NCBI RefSeq assembly: GCF_000753865.1
Contig: NZ_JQFW01000050.1
Location: forward strand, 62,001 to 126,000
DNA length: 64,000 bases
From: Alteromonas sp. LOR
Lineage (GTDB): Bacteria > Pseudomonadota > Gammaproteobacteria > Enterobacterales > Alteromonadaceae
Reading direction: 5' to 3'
Below, piece by piece: positions 1 through 8,583 of the stretch. Below the pieces are notes generated by a model. It was not told the origin of the DNA. It made no database searches and saw only the letters and a list, made by a program, of their open reading frames with translations. Position 1 is the first letter of the stretch. Each line of letters starts with the position of its first letter. The position numbers were made by a program, and so were the translations under genes.

Positions 1-1967
1 AAGCCGAAATTAGTAACCGAGCTCACCACACCTTCAAAGGTATCGCCAACGTGGTCGAGCATAAATTCACATTTCAACCAATCGGCAACGTCGCGCGTTG
101 CATCATCGGCTCTGCGCTCTGTCATAGAGCACTGTTCGCCCAATTGCTCTATTTCATCAACCGTATAGCTCTTACTGCCGCTTACCGACTTTTTGCCCTG
201 TTGCTTTGCAATAATGCTTTTCAGCGCTCGGTGAACCACCAAATCTGGGTAGCGACGAATTGGAGAGGTAAAGTGCGCGTAAGCTTCAAGCGCCAAACCG
301 AAATGACCTACGTTGTCGCCGCCATACACCGCTTGCTTCATTGAACGAAGCAACATGGTTTGTATTAGCTCTTCATCAACGCGACCTTTGGTTTTTAGCA
401 CCACATCGGTAAACGCAGAAGGCTCTGCATCATCAACAATGCGATGAGTAATCCCTATCTCACTGAGGTAACTCGTAAATGCGGTAAGTCTGTCGGCATC
501 TGGCTTGTCGTGTATGCGATATAACGCCGGTGCTTCATGCTTTTCAAGCATAAGTGCAGCGCTCACGTTCGCCATGATCATGCACTCTTCAATAAGCTTA
601 TGCGCATCATTTCTCACAAGAGGAACAATGTTTTCTATCTTGCGCTGTGCGTTAAACACAAATTTTACTTCTTGCGTTTCAAACTCAATAGCACCGCGTT
701 TGGCGCGAGACTTTTTAAGGCCGCGATACAAGTCATGTAAGTTACGCAAATGAGGCACATGCGCTTCGTAGCGCTGATGCATTTCTTTGTCGCCCTGCAG
801 AATTTTCCACACCTTATTATAAGTAAGGCGAGCGTGAGAGTTCATTACGGCTTCGTAAAATTGGAACTCTTCAAGAATGCCTTGCGCACTGATGGTCATT
901 TCACACACCATGCACAAACGATCTACTTCAGGGTTAAGCGAGCACAAGCCGTTTGATAGTACTTCAGGCAGCATTGGAATAACTTGGTCAGGGAAATACA
1001 CCGAGTTTCCACGCTGTTGCGCTTCATCATCAAGGGCTGAGCCTGTTTTGACATAGTGGCTCACATCGGCAATGGCTACCCATAGCTGCCAGCCGCCATC
1101 GTCTAGCGGCTCACAATATACTGCGTCATCGAAGTCTCTGGCATCTTCACCATCAATCGTTACCAACGGTAATTGACGTAAATCTACCCGTCCCGCTTTG
1201 GCATCATCAGGCACTTGGTCGGTAAGGTGTGATACTTGTTTAGTCACGCCCTTCGGCCACTGATGTGGAATATCAAACGTGCGCAAAGCCATCTCAATTT
1301 CCATACCTGGCGCCATATGCTCTCCAAGTACTTCAACAACTTTACCTACTGGGCTCATTTTTCTGCGCGGTCGCTGAGAAAGCTCTACAACCACAACTTG
1401 CCCCATCCGTGCACCGTTGGTGCTTTCCGGCGGAATGACAATCTCGTGCTGAAGGCGGCTGTCGTCTGGCACTACCATGCCAAAGCCTTGCTCTACAAAG
1501 TAGCGCCCAACAATGGGCTCTTCTCTTGGCTCTATCACTTGTGTAATAAAGGCTTCTTTACGGCCTCTGCGATCGGTGCCGCTCACTCTGGCTTCTACAA
1601 TATCATCATGCAGGAACATGCTCATTTGCCCTGCACTTACGAATAAGTCGCCGCTTTTATCTTCAGGGCGCAAGAAACCAAAACCGTCGCGGTGACCAAT
1701 TAGTCGGCCTTTAAATATTTCATCACGGTTTTGAAGAATGTACTTTTTCTGACGCGTAAACTGTACCTGCCCCTCGCGCTCCATGGCACGAAGTCGTCGT
1801 TGAATACCAATTCGGGCATCTTCGTTTTCAGCATTTACTTCGGCGCAAATATCAAGAAATGACAAGGGTTTGTCATGCTCTTTCAATATGCTCATCAAAT
1901 GTTCTCGGCTAGCTACCGGGTTTTCGTACTTTTCTTTCTCGCGCTGATAATGCGGGTCGTCACTCAT
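1..1967 (-). CDS. rnr: Ribonuclease R, 3' end beyond the window
   Basis: 3'-5' exoribonuclease that degrades structured RNA. Reading leftward from the ATG at 1967 (MSDDPHYQREKEKYENP) the frame stays open to base 1, giving about 655 codons of an expected 800 or so. An N-terminal winged-helix-like segment (EHLMSILKEHDKPLSF) is followed by cold-shock-type beta barrels (KGRLIGHRDGFGFLRPED) and the RNB catalytic domain, whose metal-binding aspartates lie in DGEDARDFDDAVYC near residue 272. The last visible residues (VGDTFEGVVSSVTNFG) open the S1 RNA-binding domain, so only the C-terminal tail is missing. RNase R is preferred to RNase II because of the N-terminal extension and the family-typical order of domains. 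No tRNA gene or rlmB was seen beside it within the window. Confidence 0.93.
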   Translation of the reverse strand, partial: MSDDPHYQREKEKYENPVASREHLMSILKEHDKPLSFLDICAEVNAENEDARIGIQRRLRAMEREGQVQFTRQKKYILQNRDEIFKGRLIGHRDGFGFLRPEDKSGDLFVSAGQMSMFLHDDIVEARVSGTDRRGRKEAFITQVIEPREEPIVGRYFVEQGFGMVVPDDSRLQHEIVIPPESTNGARMGQVVVVELSQRPRRKMSPVGKVVEVLGEHMAPGMEIEMALRTFDIPHQWPKGVTKQVSHLTDQVPDDAKAGRVDLRQLPLVTIDGEDARDFDDAVYCEPLDDGGWQLWVAIADVSHYVKTGSALDDEAQQRGNSVYFPDQVIPMLPEVLSNGLCSLNPEVDRLCMVCEMTISAQGILEEFQFYEAVMNSHARLTYNKVWKILQGDKEMHQRYEAHVPHLRNLHDLYRGLKKSRAKRGAIEFETQEVKFVFNAQRKIENIVPLVRNDAHKLIEECMIMANVSAALMLEKHEAPALYRIHDKPDADRLTAFTSYLSEIGITHRIVDDAEPSAFTDVVLKTKGRVDEELIQTMLLRSMKQAVYGGDNVGHFGLALEAYAHFTSPIRRYPDLVVHRALKSIIAKQQGKKSVSGSKSYTVDEIEQLGEQCSMTERRADDATRDVADWLKCEFMLDHVGDTFEGVVSSVTNFG

Positions 1968-2216
1968 GTATTTGTAAATTACCTTTTGTTTATTTGGTTT
2001 TGTTTTTCAATATCATTTTTAATAAAGCGGATATTTCAATTGGCTTTGCGTGATTGCATAGTGTGTAATTTCATCGCCAAAACTACGTTGCTGTTATGGC
2101 ATCACTGCAATCGCTTCGCCATCTGGTTGTTTGATGCACAGTATAACAGTATTTATCACAAAAATATTGCGCTCAAGTGACAGCCAGAAACGGCGTAAAT
2201 GCGTAAGTTGACTCGA

Positions 2217-2244
2217 CTCATTATTTTTCTTACAAAATAATGAG
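2217..2244. repeat. AT-rich perfect inverted repeat
   Basis: CTCATTATTTT (2217-2227) and its exact complement AAAATAATGAG (2234-2244) enclose a 6-base loop. It could form an 11-bp hairpin or be a dyad operator. It does not follow any gene end, so a terminator role is unlikely unless an upstream transcript exists. Confidence 0.6.
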
Positions 2245-2310
2245 CGGTCTCTCGCCTCGTTTGATTAGTTCATTGTCTACAGGTGACGCCTTCGTATCAC
2301 AAAAGCGCTA

Positions 2311-2390
2311 TTTATCATGCCTGTCTTATCTCTTGTCATCATGCCTGTCTCATTAGTTGCGTTGGCTAATTTTTATGACTGTCTTAATAG
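2311..2390. repeat. ATGCCTGTC-type short repeat cluster
   Basis: ATGCCTGTC occurs at 2317-2325 and 2341-2349 and ATGACTGTC at 2375-2383, each followed by an AT-rich tail such as TTAT, TCATTAG or TTAATAG. TGTC cores are spaced 12 bases apart at 2322, 2334 and 2346. The same words fill the insertion inside the cytochrome b561 gene near 7.9 kb. Confidence 0.6.
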
Positions 2391-2486
2391 TATTTTTTTA
2401 CAATGAATACTCAAGCTTGGCTTTAGTAGTGCAAAATATTGATAAAAAAGTGACACCTTCATGTCATATAGCTCCTGTATAAAAAT

Positions 2487-2530
2487 AAGCGTTAACATGT
2501 CGAGATGTGTGTTTGTAAACATTAACGCTT
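2487..2530. repeat. Inverted repeat upstream of the phoD-like gene
   Basis: AAGCGTTAA (2487-2495) is matched by TTAACGCTT (2522-2530), perfect 9-base arms 26 bases apart, about 130 bases before the phosphatase start. It may be an operator or a 5' leader hairpin. No regulator is suggested by the sequence itself. Confidence 0.45.
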
Positions 2531-2661
2531 CCGAGAATTTATACTTAGAAGCGACAGTGCTCTGGGGCACTGGCACTTTATAGCGTTGAAACCTAGCGTT
2601 ATTTCCGAAATATAAACGCGGCATCGCTATATCACTTACTCTTTTTGGAAAACCAGGCACC

Positions 2662-4338
2662 ATGGATAGAAGAAAATTTATTGCATTATCATCAGTTGCT
2701 GGCGTGAGCATGGCAATATCAAGTGGACTAGCGGGGTGCGTTTCAAACGCTCGCCCATCAAGTAATGCCACTTTTACACATGGCGTGGCCAGTGGCGATC
2801 CGTTACAAAGCGCGGTTATTATCTGGACGCGGGCAGTTCCAGCAGATAATGCCGCTAAAGCCGATATTATTTGGGAGATAGCCAGTGACAAAACGTTCAA
2901 AAGTATTGTGGCCAGCGACAGAGTATCCGCAAAAGCATCTCAAGATTACACCGTTAAAGTTGACGTAAAAGGCCTATCCCCTGACAGCCAATATTATTAT
3001 CGCTTTCGAAGCGCTGACAGCGTAAGTGCTATCGGTGAAACCCGAACTCTACCCTCCAATGATGTCAGTGAAGTGACTTTTGGAGTATTTTCTTGCTCTA
3101 ATTATCCAGCAGGCTTTTTCACGCCTTACATGGAGGCTGCCAAGAATTCAAACATAGACTACGTGCTTCACTTGGGCGACTACATCTATGAATACGACGG
3201 CGAAGGATATGCCACAGAAAACGCAAAACAAATTGGCCGTACATTTGAACCTGATAATGACACCGAGCTCTTTACCCTTGCCGATTATCGCCGCCGCTAT
3301 GCGCTTTATCGAACAGATGAAGGGTTGCTCGCGCTGCATCAAAACAAACCCTTTATTGTAGTATGGGACGACCATGAAGTATCGAACGATACTTATAAAG
3401 ATGGCGCTCAAAATCATCAGGATGATGAAGGCGACTTTTTCAACCGTCGCGCTGCAGCGATACAAGCCTACTACGAGTGGCTACCAATAAGACCCACCTT
3501 TGGTGAGGCGCGCATGGAAATTTATCGACAATTCACATTTGGCAAGCTGCTCGACCTGTACATGTTAGACACGCGGGTACTCGCTCGCGATAAGCAGCTT
3601 GAATATGCTCATTACCGAGACAAAGATACTAAGGCGTTCAACCAAACGGCGTTTACTAAAGATATAAGCAACCCGCAGCGAGGTCTGCTTGGCGACGCGC
3701 AGCGTAAATGGCTGAACGAGGCAATGAGAAACAGCAGTGCAAAATGGCAGGTGTTAGGCCAACAGCTTTTAATGGGTCGCATGCTGTTTCCGGTGTCTAT
3801 ATTTAATGGCGTGCCGCGGGAGCAAATTCCGGCTCACGTTAGCAATCTTGCCGAGATAAAGCGTAAACAGCAGCGCGGAGAAACGCTTAGCGAAAAAGAG
3901 TTGCAGCTAGTGGCCTCGGTCATGCCATACAATCTTGATGCGTGGGATGGCTACCCTGTTGAGCGGGAGCGTTTACTAATGCAACTAAAACAGCTTAATA
4001 AGCCAGTCATAGCCCTAGCTGGAGACACTCACAACGCGTGGCATAATACCCTCACTCTCGCTGATGGAACAAAAGTCGCCGTTGAGCTTGCGACTCCAGG
4101 AGTTTCCTCGCCAGGGATGGAAAACTATTTATCTATGGATAATAAAGCAGCCGAGGCAATGGCGAAGGATTTACCCATGCTTATTGACGACCTTCAATAC
4201 TGCAACCTTCATCAGCGCGGATTTCTAACACTAAACGTTACCAATGAAGAAGCAAATGCGACATGGTATTTTGTCGATGACATTTTGACTAAAGACGGAA
4301 AAGTAAGCCAAACACATTCCATAACTCTTAAGGCTTAG
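2662..4338 (+). CDS. phoD: PhoD-type alkaline phosphatase/phosphodiesterase
   Basis: Exported metallophosphatase of 558 residues, expected to release phosphate from esters outside the cytoplasm. The N-terminus MDRRKFIALSSVAG has a twin-arginine motif, and the later LAGC places a lipobox Cys at residue 26, so a Tat-exported lipoprotein is possible. A short beta domain is followed by PhoD metal-site segments: HLGDYIYEYDG, WDDHEVSNDTY and, near the C-terminus, LAGDTHNAWHN. Length fits the family. The gene stands alone and converges with the TonB-dependent receptor across a shared terminator. PhoB control would be expected, but I found no clean Pho box upstream, only 12-base-spaced TGTC repeats. 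Confidence 0.9.
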   Translation: MDRRKFIALSSVAGVSMAISSGLAGCVSNARPSSNATFTHGVASGDPLQSAVIIWTRAVPADNAAKADIIWEIASDKTFKSIVASDRVSAKASQDYTVKVDVKGLSPDSQYYYRFRSADSVSAIGETRTLPSNDVSEVTFGVFSCSNYPAGFFTPYMEAAKNSNIDYVLHLGDYIYEYDGEGYATENAKQIGRTFEPDNDTELFTLADYRRRYALYRTDEGLLALHQNKPFIVVWDDHEVSNDTYKDGAQNHQDDEGDFFNRRAAAIQAYYEWLPIRPTFGEARMEIYRQFTFGKLLDLYMLDTRVLARDKQLEYAHYRDKDTKAFNQTAFTKDISNPQRGLLGDAQRKWLNEAMRNSSAKWQVLGQQLLMGRMLFPVSIFNGVPREQIPAHVSNLAEIKRKQQRGETLSEKELQLVASVMPYNLDAWDGYPVERERLLMQLKQLNKPVIALAGDTHNAWHNTLTLADGTKVAVELATPGVSSPGMENYLSMDNKAAEAMAKDLPMLIDDLQYCNLHQRGFLTLNVTNEEANATWYFVDDILTKDGKVSQTHSITLKA

Positions 4339-4370
4339 CAGTAAGGTTTTATAGTTTTGGGCGTGAGAGT

Positions 4371-4405
4371 AAAAAAGGGGCAGAGTGAAAGCTCAGCCCT
4401 TTTTT
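4371..4405. terminator. Bidirectional terminator between phoD and the receptor gene
   Basis: AAAAAAGGGGC (4371-4381) pairs with GCCCTTTTTT (4396-4405). A-tract and T-tract flanks let it serve the converging genes on both strands. Confidence 0.8.
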
Positions 4406-4458
4406 GGTGTTACTTTTGTGACGCGTATTTAATTGGGATCTGACCCTATTTATTGTTT

Positions 4459-6822
4459 TTAGAACTCGTAGTATACGCGTACGCCGGCTATTCTGGGCAT
4501 GCCGCGAACATTGGTAGGAATACCAAGGCCGCCACCGGTGTTACCAGCATCAATCAAATACTCTTTATCGAACAGGTTATTTACGTACAGCTCGTAGGCA
4601 AATTGGCTGTCTTTTTTATTCAACTTAAAAGAGACGTCGGTGAGTGAATACGTATCTTGTGACGAACCAGGATAATTACTGCTTTCAAAAAACACGGTAG
4701 ACTGAAAGCTCGTTAACCAATTCACATCAAGGGTCCAAGCATCTACGTAAAACAACTTGTTGATGTTAAACGCACCGCTTACCTCTGGTGCTAAACGAAA
4801 CTTGTTACCGCCATATTCGAAGGGTGAGCCATCTGCCGTGTCATTAGCAAACTCGGCATCAAGAAATCCTAAGCTACCTGTTAGGGTTAAGGTGTCGCTG
4901 TAATTATAAACCGCCATTCCCTCAATACCCGACATCGACGAGTCACCTACAGTCACGGTAATCGATTGCAACGTTTCAGGGTCGGTAAAACTCTGCTGAT
5001 AATTACTGTATTCATAGGTAAACATGGCGCCGGTAAACATAAAGTTGGCACTTTGATATTTAACACCAACATCAAAACTATCCACTATCTCTGCATCGGT
5101 AATATTTACCCCACCAGCATTAGCATCTACTACAGGAGAGCGTCGGCCTCGCGCGTAACTTGCGTACACATTCCAGTTATTTTGAATATCGTAACTTACT
5201 GCAAAACGAGGAAGGGTATCGCTAAAATCGCCCTCACCTTCAAACGTAAATGGCCCATTCGCAGTGGCAAAGGTATTGCGCGTGAAGCGAGTTTCATCAA
5301 TGTAACGCATACCCGCTGTAACATTTAATTCATCGGTAACAAAGTAAGAAAACTCAGCAACGTACGACTTAATATCTAATTCAGCCTCGAAAACAAACGG
5401 CCCCTGAATAACAGTAGAAGGTAAGTCGGGATTGGAAATTGGCGTACCATCTGCGTTAAACAACGCCGATACCAGCTGGCTGCGAAGGGCTTGTATTTGC
5501 TCAAGCGTTGCGTCGGTAGCAATATTTTGGTTAAGTGGAATATCCGACGACGCTTCTAGCTGAGCCTTTACCGCATCGAATGTACCGCGAACAAATGGGT
5601 CCACCATGATGTAGTAAGGCAAAATTGAATCATCCTGCATAATAGATGCCCCCACAAACCCAGTTAGCCTGTCACCCGAGTTGTAAACTAGGCGCATGGA
5701 GCCGCCTTTTAGTGTGGCATCGTTATCAAAATACGCATCTTGAATTCGAAGCGCTGAACCATCAGCGTCAAAACCTTCGCTTACTTCAACATCCTTGTAA
5801 AAGCCATCTGCATGAAAGCGCAGCGTGTCGTTGATGTCATAGTTAACTGTAAGATCATAAGCGTACAAAGAACGCTCAATACCCAGTTCACTCCCCATGC
5901 TAAATTCAGCCGCAGTGTAGGGGCTAGTATCGCCATTTTTAGGCGCGATAGAGCCAGATTTAAACGCAATACCTGGTTGATCATTGTATTCCATTGAAGC
6001 ACGGGCAATAATTTCCAGTTGGTCATAATCAGCCTTCCATGTAGCGCGCAACGCCTGAACCGACACCCCTTGTAAATCTTCACCGCTACAAGGCACACTA
6101 TTACCTAAATGGTCGATGACATTAGCTTTGCCATAAAATGCTTCATCACTACAGGCTTTATTTTCAACGATGCCATCCATTTCCCGGTACAGTCCTGCAA
6201 TTCGAAAACTATGGTTTTCGTTTACTGGTTTGTTGTACATAAAGTCGAGCTCTCTTCCCTGCTCGCTGTTATAACCAAGCTGTACCTTACCTTCTTCTGT
6301 GTCGGTGGGTAGCTGTGAATGAATGCTAATAGCACCATTTGCAGCGGCGACACCGAAAAGAGTTGGCTGTGGTCCTTTAAGCACTTCAACTCGCGCAATA
6401 TCGTAAAGCGCAACACTCGACACGGTCTTTTTACTGATATCAAAACCGTCTTGGTATACTGAAATTCGCGGTGTTGCTGAAACCGCTGACACGTCATCTG
6501 TCACGCCGCGAATATTGAAAGATGGCAAACTTACCGCTTGCTCTTGAATTTGAACGTTAGGAAGGATGCGAGATAAATCGTCGAGTTCCATTATGTTGGT
6601 GCGTTCTAAAAACTCACTGCCGATAACATCCATGGTTACCGGTACGTCCATTACCGATTGCTCACGCATTTGGGCAGTCACGGTAATTTCTTCTATATAG
6701 TCGTAAGTATCATCTGACGTGTCTGGTGCCACAACACTCGACTCTTGTGCATTTGCTGACGCAAAAGCGGTTGCAGAGAGCGCGCATAAAACTGCGCGGG
6801 CTAACAATGAGCGGGGGTACAT
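4459..6822 (-). CDS. TonB-dependent outer-membrane receptor
   Basis: A 787-residue outer-membrane transporter for an unknown ligand. A signal peptide ends near ASANA (residue 25). A TonB-box-like stretch EEITVTA precedes the plug domain (DVIGSEFLERTNIMELDDL, later VEVLKGPQPTLFG), and the remainder is a beta barrel ending in Phe (VRVYYEF), as outer-membrane proteins usually do. The start is supported by AAAGGA about 8 bases upstream of ATG at 6822. It diverges from a PepSY-like lipoprotein and a cytochrome b561, and a Fur-like box lies in the shared upstream region, so an iron-chelate substrate is a reasonable guess. The substrate cannot be read from the sequence. Confidence 0.9.
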   Translation of the reverse strand: MYPRSLLARAVLCALSATAFASANAQESSVVAPDTSDDTYDYIEEITVTAQMREQSVMDVPVTMDVIGSEFLERTNIMELDDLSRILPNVQIQEQAVSLPSFNIRGVTDDVSAVSATPRISVYQDGFDISKKTVSSVALYDIARVEVLKGPQPTLFGVAAANGAISIHSQLPTDTEEGKVQLGYNSEQGRELDFMYNKPVNENHSFRIAGLYREMDGIVENKACSDEAFYGKANVIDHLGNSVPCSGEDLQGVSVQALRATWKADYDQLEIIARASMEYNDQPGIAFKSGSIAPKNGDTSPYTAAEFSMGSELGIERSLYAYDLTVNYDINDTLRFHADGFYKDVEVSEGFDADGSALRIQDAYFDNDATLKGGSMRLVYNSGDRLTGFVGASIMQDDSILPYYIMVDPFVRGTFDAVKAQLEASSDIPLNQNIATDATLEQIQALRSQLVSALFNADGTPISNPDLPSTVIQGPFVFEAELDIKSYVAEFSYFVTDELNVTAGMRYIDETRFTRNTFATANGPFTFEGEGDFSDTLPRFAVSYDIQNNWNVYASYARGRRSPVVDANAGGVNITDAEIVDSFDVGVKYQSANFMFTGAMFTYEYSNYQQSFTDPETLQSITVTVGDSSMSGIEGMAVYNYSDTLTLTGSLGFLDAEFANDTADGSPFEYGGNKFRLAPEVSGAFNINKLFYVDAWTLDVNWLTSFQSTVFFESSNYPGSSQDTYSLTDVSFKLNKKDSQFAYELYVNNLFDKEYLIDAGNTGGGLGIPTNVRGMPRIAGVRVYYEF

Positions 6823-7165
6823 AGTTCATTCCTTTATGTGTGCAAGCTTTGTGTTTTTTGATTTCAGCGCTTATGAGTAAGATGATTGATTTTTCTGCGC
6901 TGGCGTTCATGAAGGTAGAGTGGATTTGAGACGTTTCGATGACACATACATGAAAGATAAAAGGCAGTTCTATGACAGTGTCTTTAACCATAAACTTTTG
7001 TAATTTATGTACATTATCATCTTGTATAGTAGTGCTATAAAAAGCATGCTAGTCTGATAATAAGAATTATTCTCAGACGATTGTGCGAGCATTTAAAGCG
7101 TATTTACGTTTTACTAGGCTCAGTGAATTTTCAGTAAAACCATTACCATGTTGAAGGAGAAAACA
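6823..7165. other. Divergent promoter region, receptor / PepSY lipoprotein
   Basis: About 340 bases without a gene. It carries a Fur-box-like palindrome at 7056-7074 and an AT-rich stretch at 6995-7045 likely to contain promoters. The Fur-like site is 92 bases from the lipoprotein start and about 235 from the receptor start. Confidence 0.6.
7056..7074. promoter_or_regulatory. Candidate Fur box
   Basis: GATAATAAGAATTATTCTC matches 15 of 19 positions of the classical Fur consensus GATAATGATAATCATTATC. It sits ahead of the PepSY-like lipoprotein and cytochrome b561 genes and opposite a TonB-dependent receptor, a context that fits iron control. Confidence 0.6.
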
Positions 7166-7450
7166 ATGAAAAAAGCGATAATGCTACTAACCGCGGTTGG
7201 CGCGGCCACATTGCTAAGCGCATGTAGTGCAGAGCACGGTACTACTATGTGTACAACAGCCCCTCAGGCAGATTGGCAAAACCAAGAAGCCTTTCAAGCA
7301 CAACTTGTTGCGCAAGGCTATAAAATCAATGAGTTCAAAGTAACCGATGGCAACTGCTACGAAATCTATGGCTTCAACAAAGATGAAAACAAGGTAGAAA
7401 TTTATTTCAACCCTGTAGATGGCAGCATCGTTAAAGAAGAAAGCCACTAA
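7166..7450 (+). CDS. Small PepSY-like lipoprotein
   Basis: A 94-residue exported protein. The ATG at 7166 is chosen over 7148 because AAGGAGA (7154-7160) is correctly spaced before it and the product then begins with a clean signal sequence ending in LLSAC, a lipobox with Cys20. The mature part (EAFQAQLVAQGYKINEFKVTDG, NKVEIYFNPVDGSIV) has the PepSY layout of a helix followed by a beta hairpin. PepSY proteins often accompany b-type cytochromes in iron-related loci, and here a cytochrome b561 follows after a terminator hairpin. The exact role is unknown. Confidence 0.75.
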   Translation: MKKAIMLLTAVGAATLLSACSAEHGTTMCTTAPQADWQNQEAFQAQLVAQGYKINEFKVTDGNCYEIYGFNKDENKVEIYFNPVDGSIVKEESH

Positions 7451-7482
7451 CCTTAAAATCAAATACGTTGTAAGGTTTATAT

Positions 7483-7516
7483 AAAAGCGCCACAATTATT
7501 ATTGCGGCGCTTTTTT
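7483..7516 (+). terminator. Terminator/attenuator between PepSY and cytochrome b561 genes
   Basis: AAAAGCGCC (7483-7491) and GGCGCTTTT (7506-7514) form a 9-bp stem followed by T residues. The downstream gene starts only 37 bases later, so read-through or an internal promoter is needed for co-expression. Confidence 0.8.
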
Positions 7517-7553
7517 GTTTTCGACGCCGTTAATACAAGCGAAGGCAAATGCT

Positions 7554-8417
7554 ATGACAGAGCGCACAACACAACCTGTGAAAGAGACAACACCTGCAAA
7601 CAACCACCGCAGTAACAACTACCCTAGAAATAACCTACAAGACATTAGTGTTTGGGATGGTGTCGTAAGGCTATGCCACTGGGGCTTGGTTATTTGCTTT
7701 ATCACGAATTACTTTATTGTAGAGCCAGGACGTCTGTATCACGAAATTGCGGGTTACAGCGCCGTGTTTTTCGTTGTCGTGCGCATCGTTTGGGGCTTCA
7801 CACGCCCGCCAGCAGAAAGCACTTATCAAGACAGGCATGCTTCTCATGATATTTCTCATGCCTGTCACAATACTTTTTATGACAGGCATAGCAATGAGGC
7901 TACTTCTTATGACTGTCACAATAAAAGCGACAATAAGGACCAAAGCGTTTATCAAGACTCCACTTTTTGTGACAGTCATAATAGTAACAATATCGGCACG
8001 TCTCATGATTCTTTTTATGCCTGTCTCAATAAGGAAGCTCCTAGTGAATCGAACTACGCTAGCTTCCGTACTATTGACCTAAGTAGCCAAGCCTTTAAAG
8101 AACATCTACAGCACTTAAAACTTCGTAATGTGCCTGTCCAAACAGGGCACAATCCTTTTGGTTGGCTCATGATATTTGCGGTTATAGGTTTGTTTTTTGG
8201 CCTAGGTATTAGCGGGTTTCTAATGGAGGAAATTGACGCCCTATTTGGCAATAGTACGTTGGAATGGATCCACAGCATATTTGCTGATGTGTTATATGCG
8301 TGTGTATTGGTCCATATTGCAGCGGTGTTTTTTGTGCAATATAGAGGGCGCGTACAGTTGCTGCGCCCTATGATAACGGGCTTACGGCGAAACTTGTCTC
8401 GAGATGATAAGCCTTAG
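7554..8417 (+). CDS. Cytochrome b561 family protein with repeat-encoded insertion
   Basis: Membrane di-heme b-type cytochrome of 287 residues, probably passing electrons across the inner membrane. The ATG at 7554 is preferred to an upstream TTG at 7515, which lies inside the preceding terminator. Conserved parts are present: VWDGVVRLCHWGLV with a heme His, YHEIAGYSAVFFVVVRIVWGF, then GHNPFGWLMIF and the final WIHSIFADVLYACVLVHI pair of helices. Between helices 2 and 3 the family normally has a short loop. Here residues about 88-165 are Asp/His/Ser/Asn-rich and encoded by short inverted ATGCCTGTC-type repeats (7821-8046), yet the frame is kept. Family members I know of are nearer 180-200 residues. 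Confidence 0.85.
   Translation: MTERTTQPVKETTPANNHRSNNYPRNNLQDISVWDGVVRLCHWGLVICFITNYFIVEPGRLYHEIAGYSAVFFVVVRIVWGFTRPPAESTYQDRHASHDISHACHNTFYDRHSNEATSYDCHNKSDNKDQSVYQDSTFCDSHNSNNIGTSHDSFYACLNKEAPSESNYASFRTIDLSSQAFKEHLQHLKLRNVPVQTGHNPFGWLMIFAVIGLFFGLGISGFLMEEIDALFGNSTLEWIHSIFADVLYACVLVHIAAVFFVQYRGRVQLLRPMITGLRRNLSRDDKP
7821..8046. repeat. Inverted short-repeat array inside the cytochrome b561 gene
   Basis: GACAGGCAT at 7830 and 7881, ATGCCTGTC at 7858 and 8017, ATGACTGTC at 7909 and its complement GACAGTCAT at 7971. Flanks recur too: TCTCATGAT precedes two copies, and CACAATA or CTCAATA follows several. The pair 7858-7866 / 7881-7889 is a perfect 9-base inverted repeat. This looks like intergenic repeat DNA carried in frame within a gene. 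Confidence 0.7.
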
Positions 8418-8583
8418 GGTGTATTGACCTTTGCTGAGCATTTTCGTCACGGTCTTTGTGGTGTTTAGCCAAAATAAATAGCTGAAAGTCTTCAGGTTAA
8501 ATCGAAATCATTTAACGCGTTATATACAGCACGCCGGCGCTGCCCAAAGGGAACTGAATTCCTACAGTAAGGGTTAACGTGCC

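Larger units (their letters stand above)
1968..2661. other. rnr-phoD intergenic region with repeats and hairpins
   Basis: About 690 bases with no convincing gene. It holds an AT-rich hairpin at 2217-2244, a group of ATGCCTGTC-type repeats at 2311-2390 (copies at 2317 and 2341, variant ATGACTGTC at 2375) and an inverted repeat at 2487-2530. It must also contain the divergent promoters of rnr and the phosphatase gene. I could not assign -10/-35 boxes with confidence. Confidence 0.6.

Noticed and set aside
2311-2350. Pho box controlling phoD
   Set aside because: TGTC cores are spaced 12 bases, not the 11 of a Pho box, and the same words occur inside the b561 coding region, so a repeat family explains them better.
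1968-2661. tRNA gene upstream of rnr
   Set aside because: No T-loop, anticodon stem or CCA-like end could be found in the spacer.
2373-2900. 175-codon antisense frame overlapping the phoD start
   Set aside because: It overlaps the signal peptide region of phoD on the opposite strand and shows no protein-like features.
7515-7553. TTG start for cytochrome b561
   Set aside because: The TTG lies in the T tract of the preceding terminator with no ribosome-binding site; the ATG at 7554 fits better.
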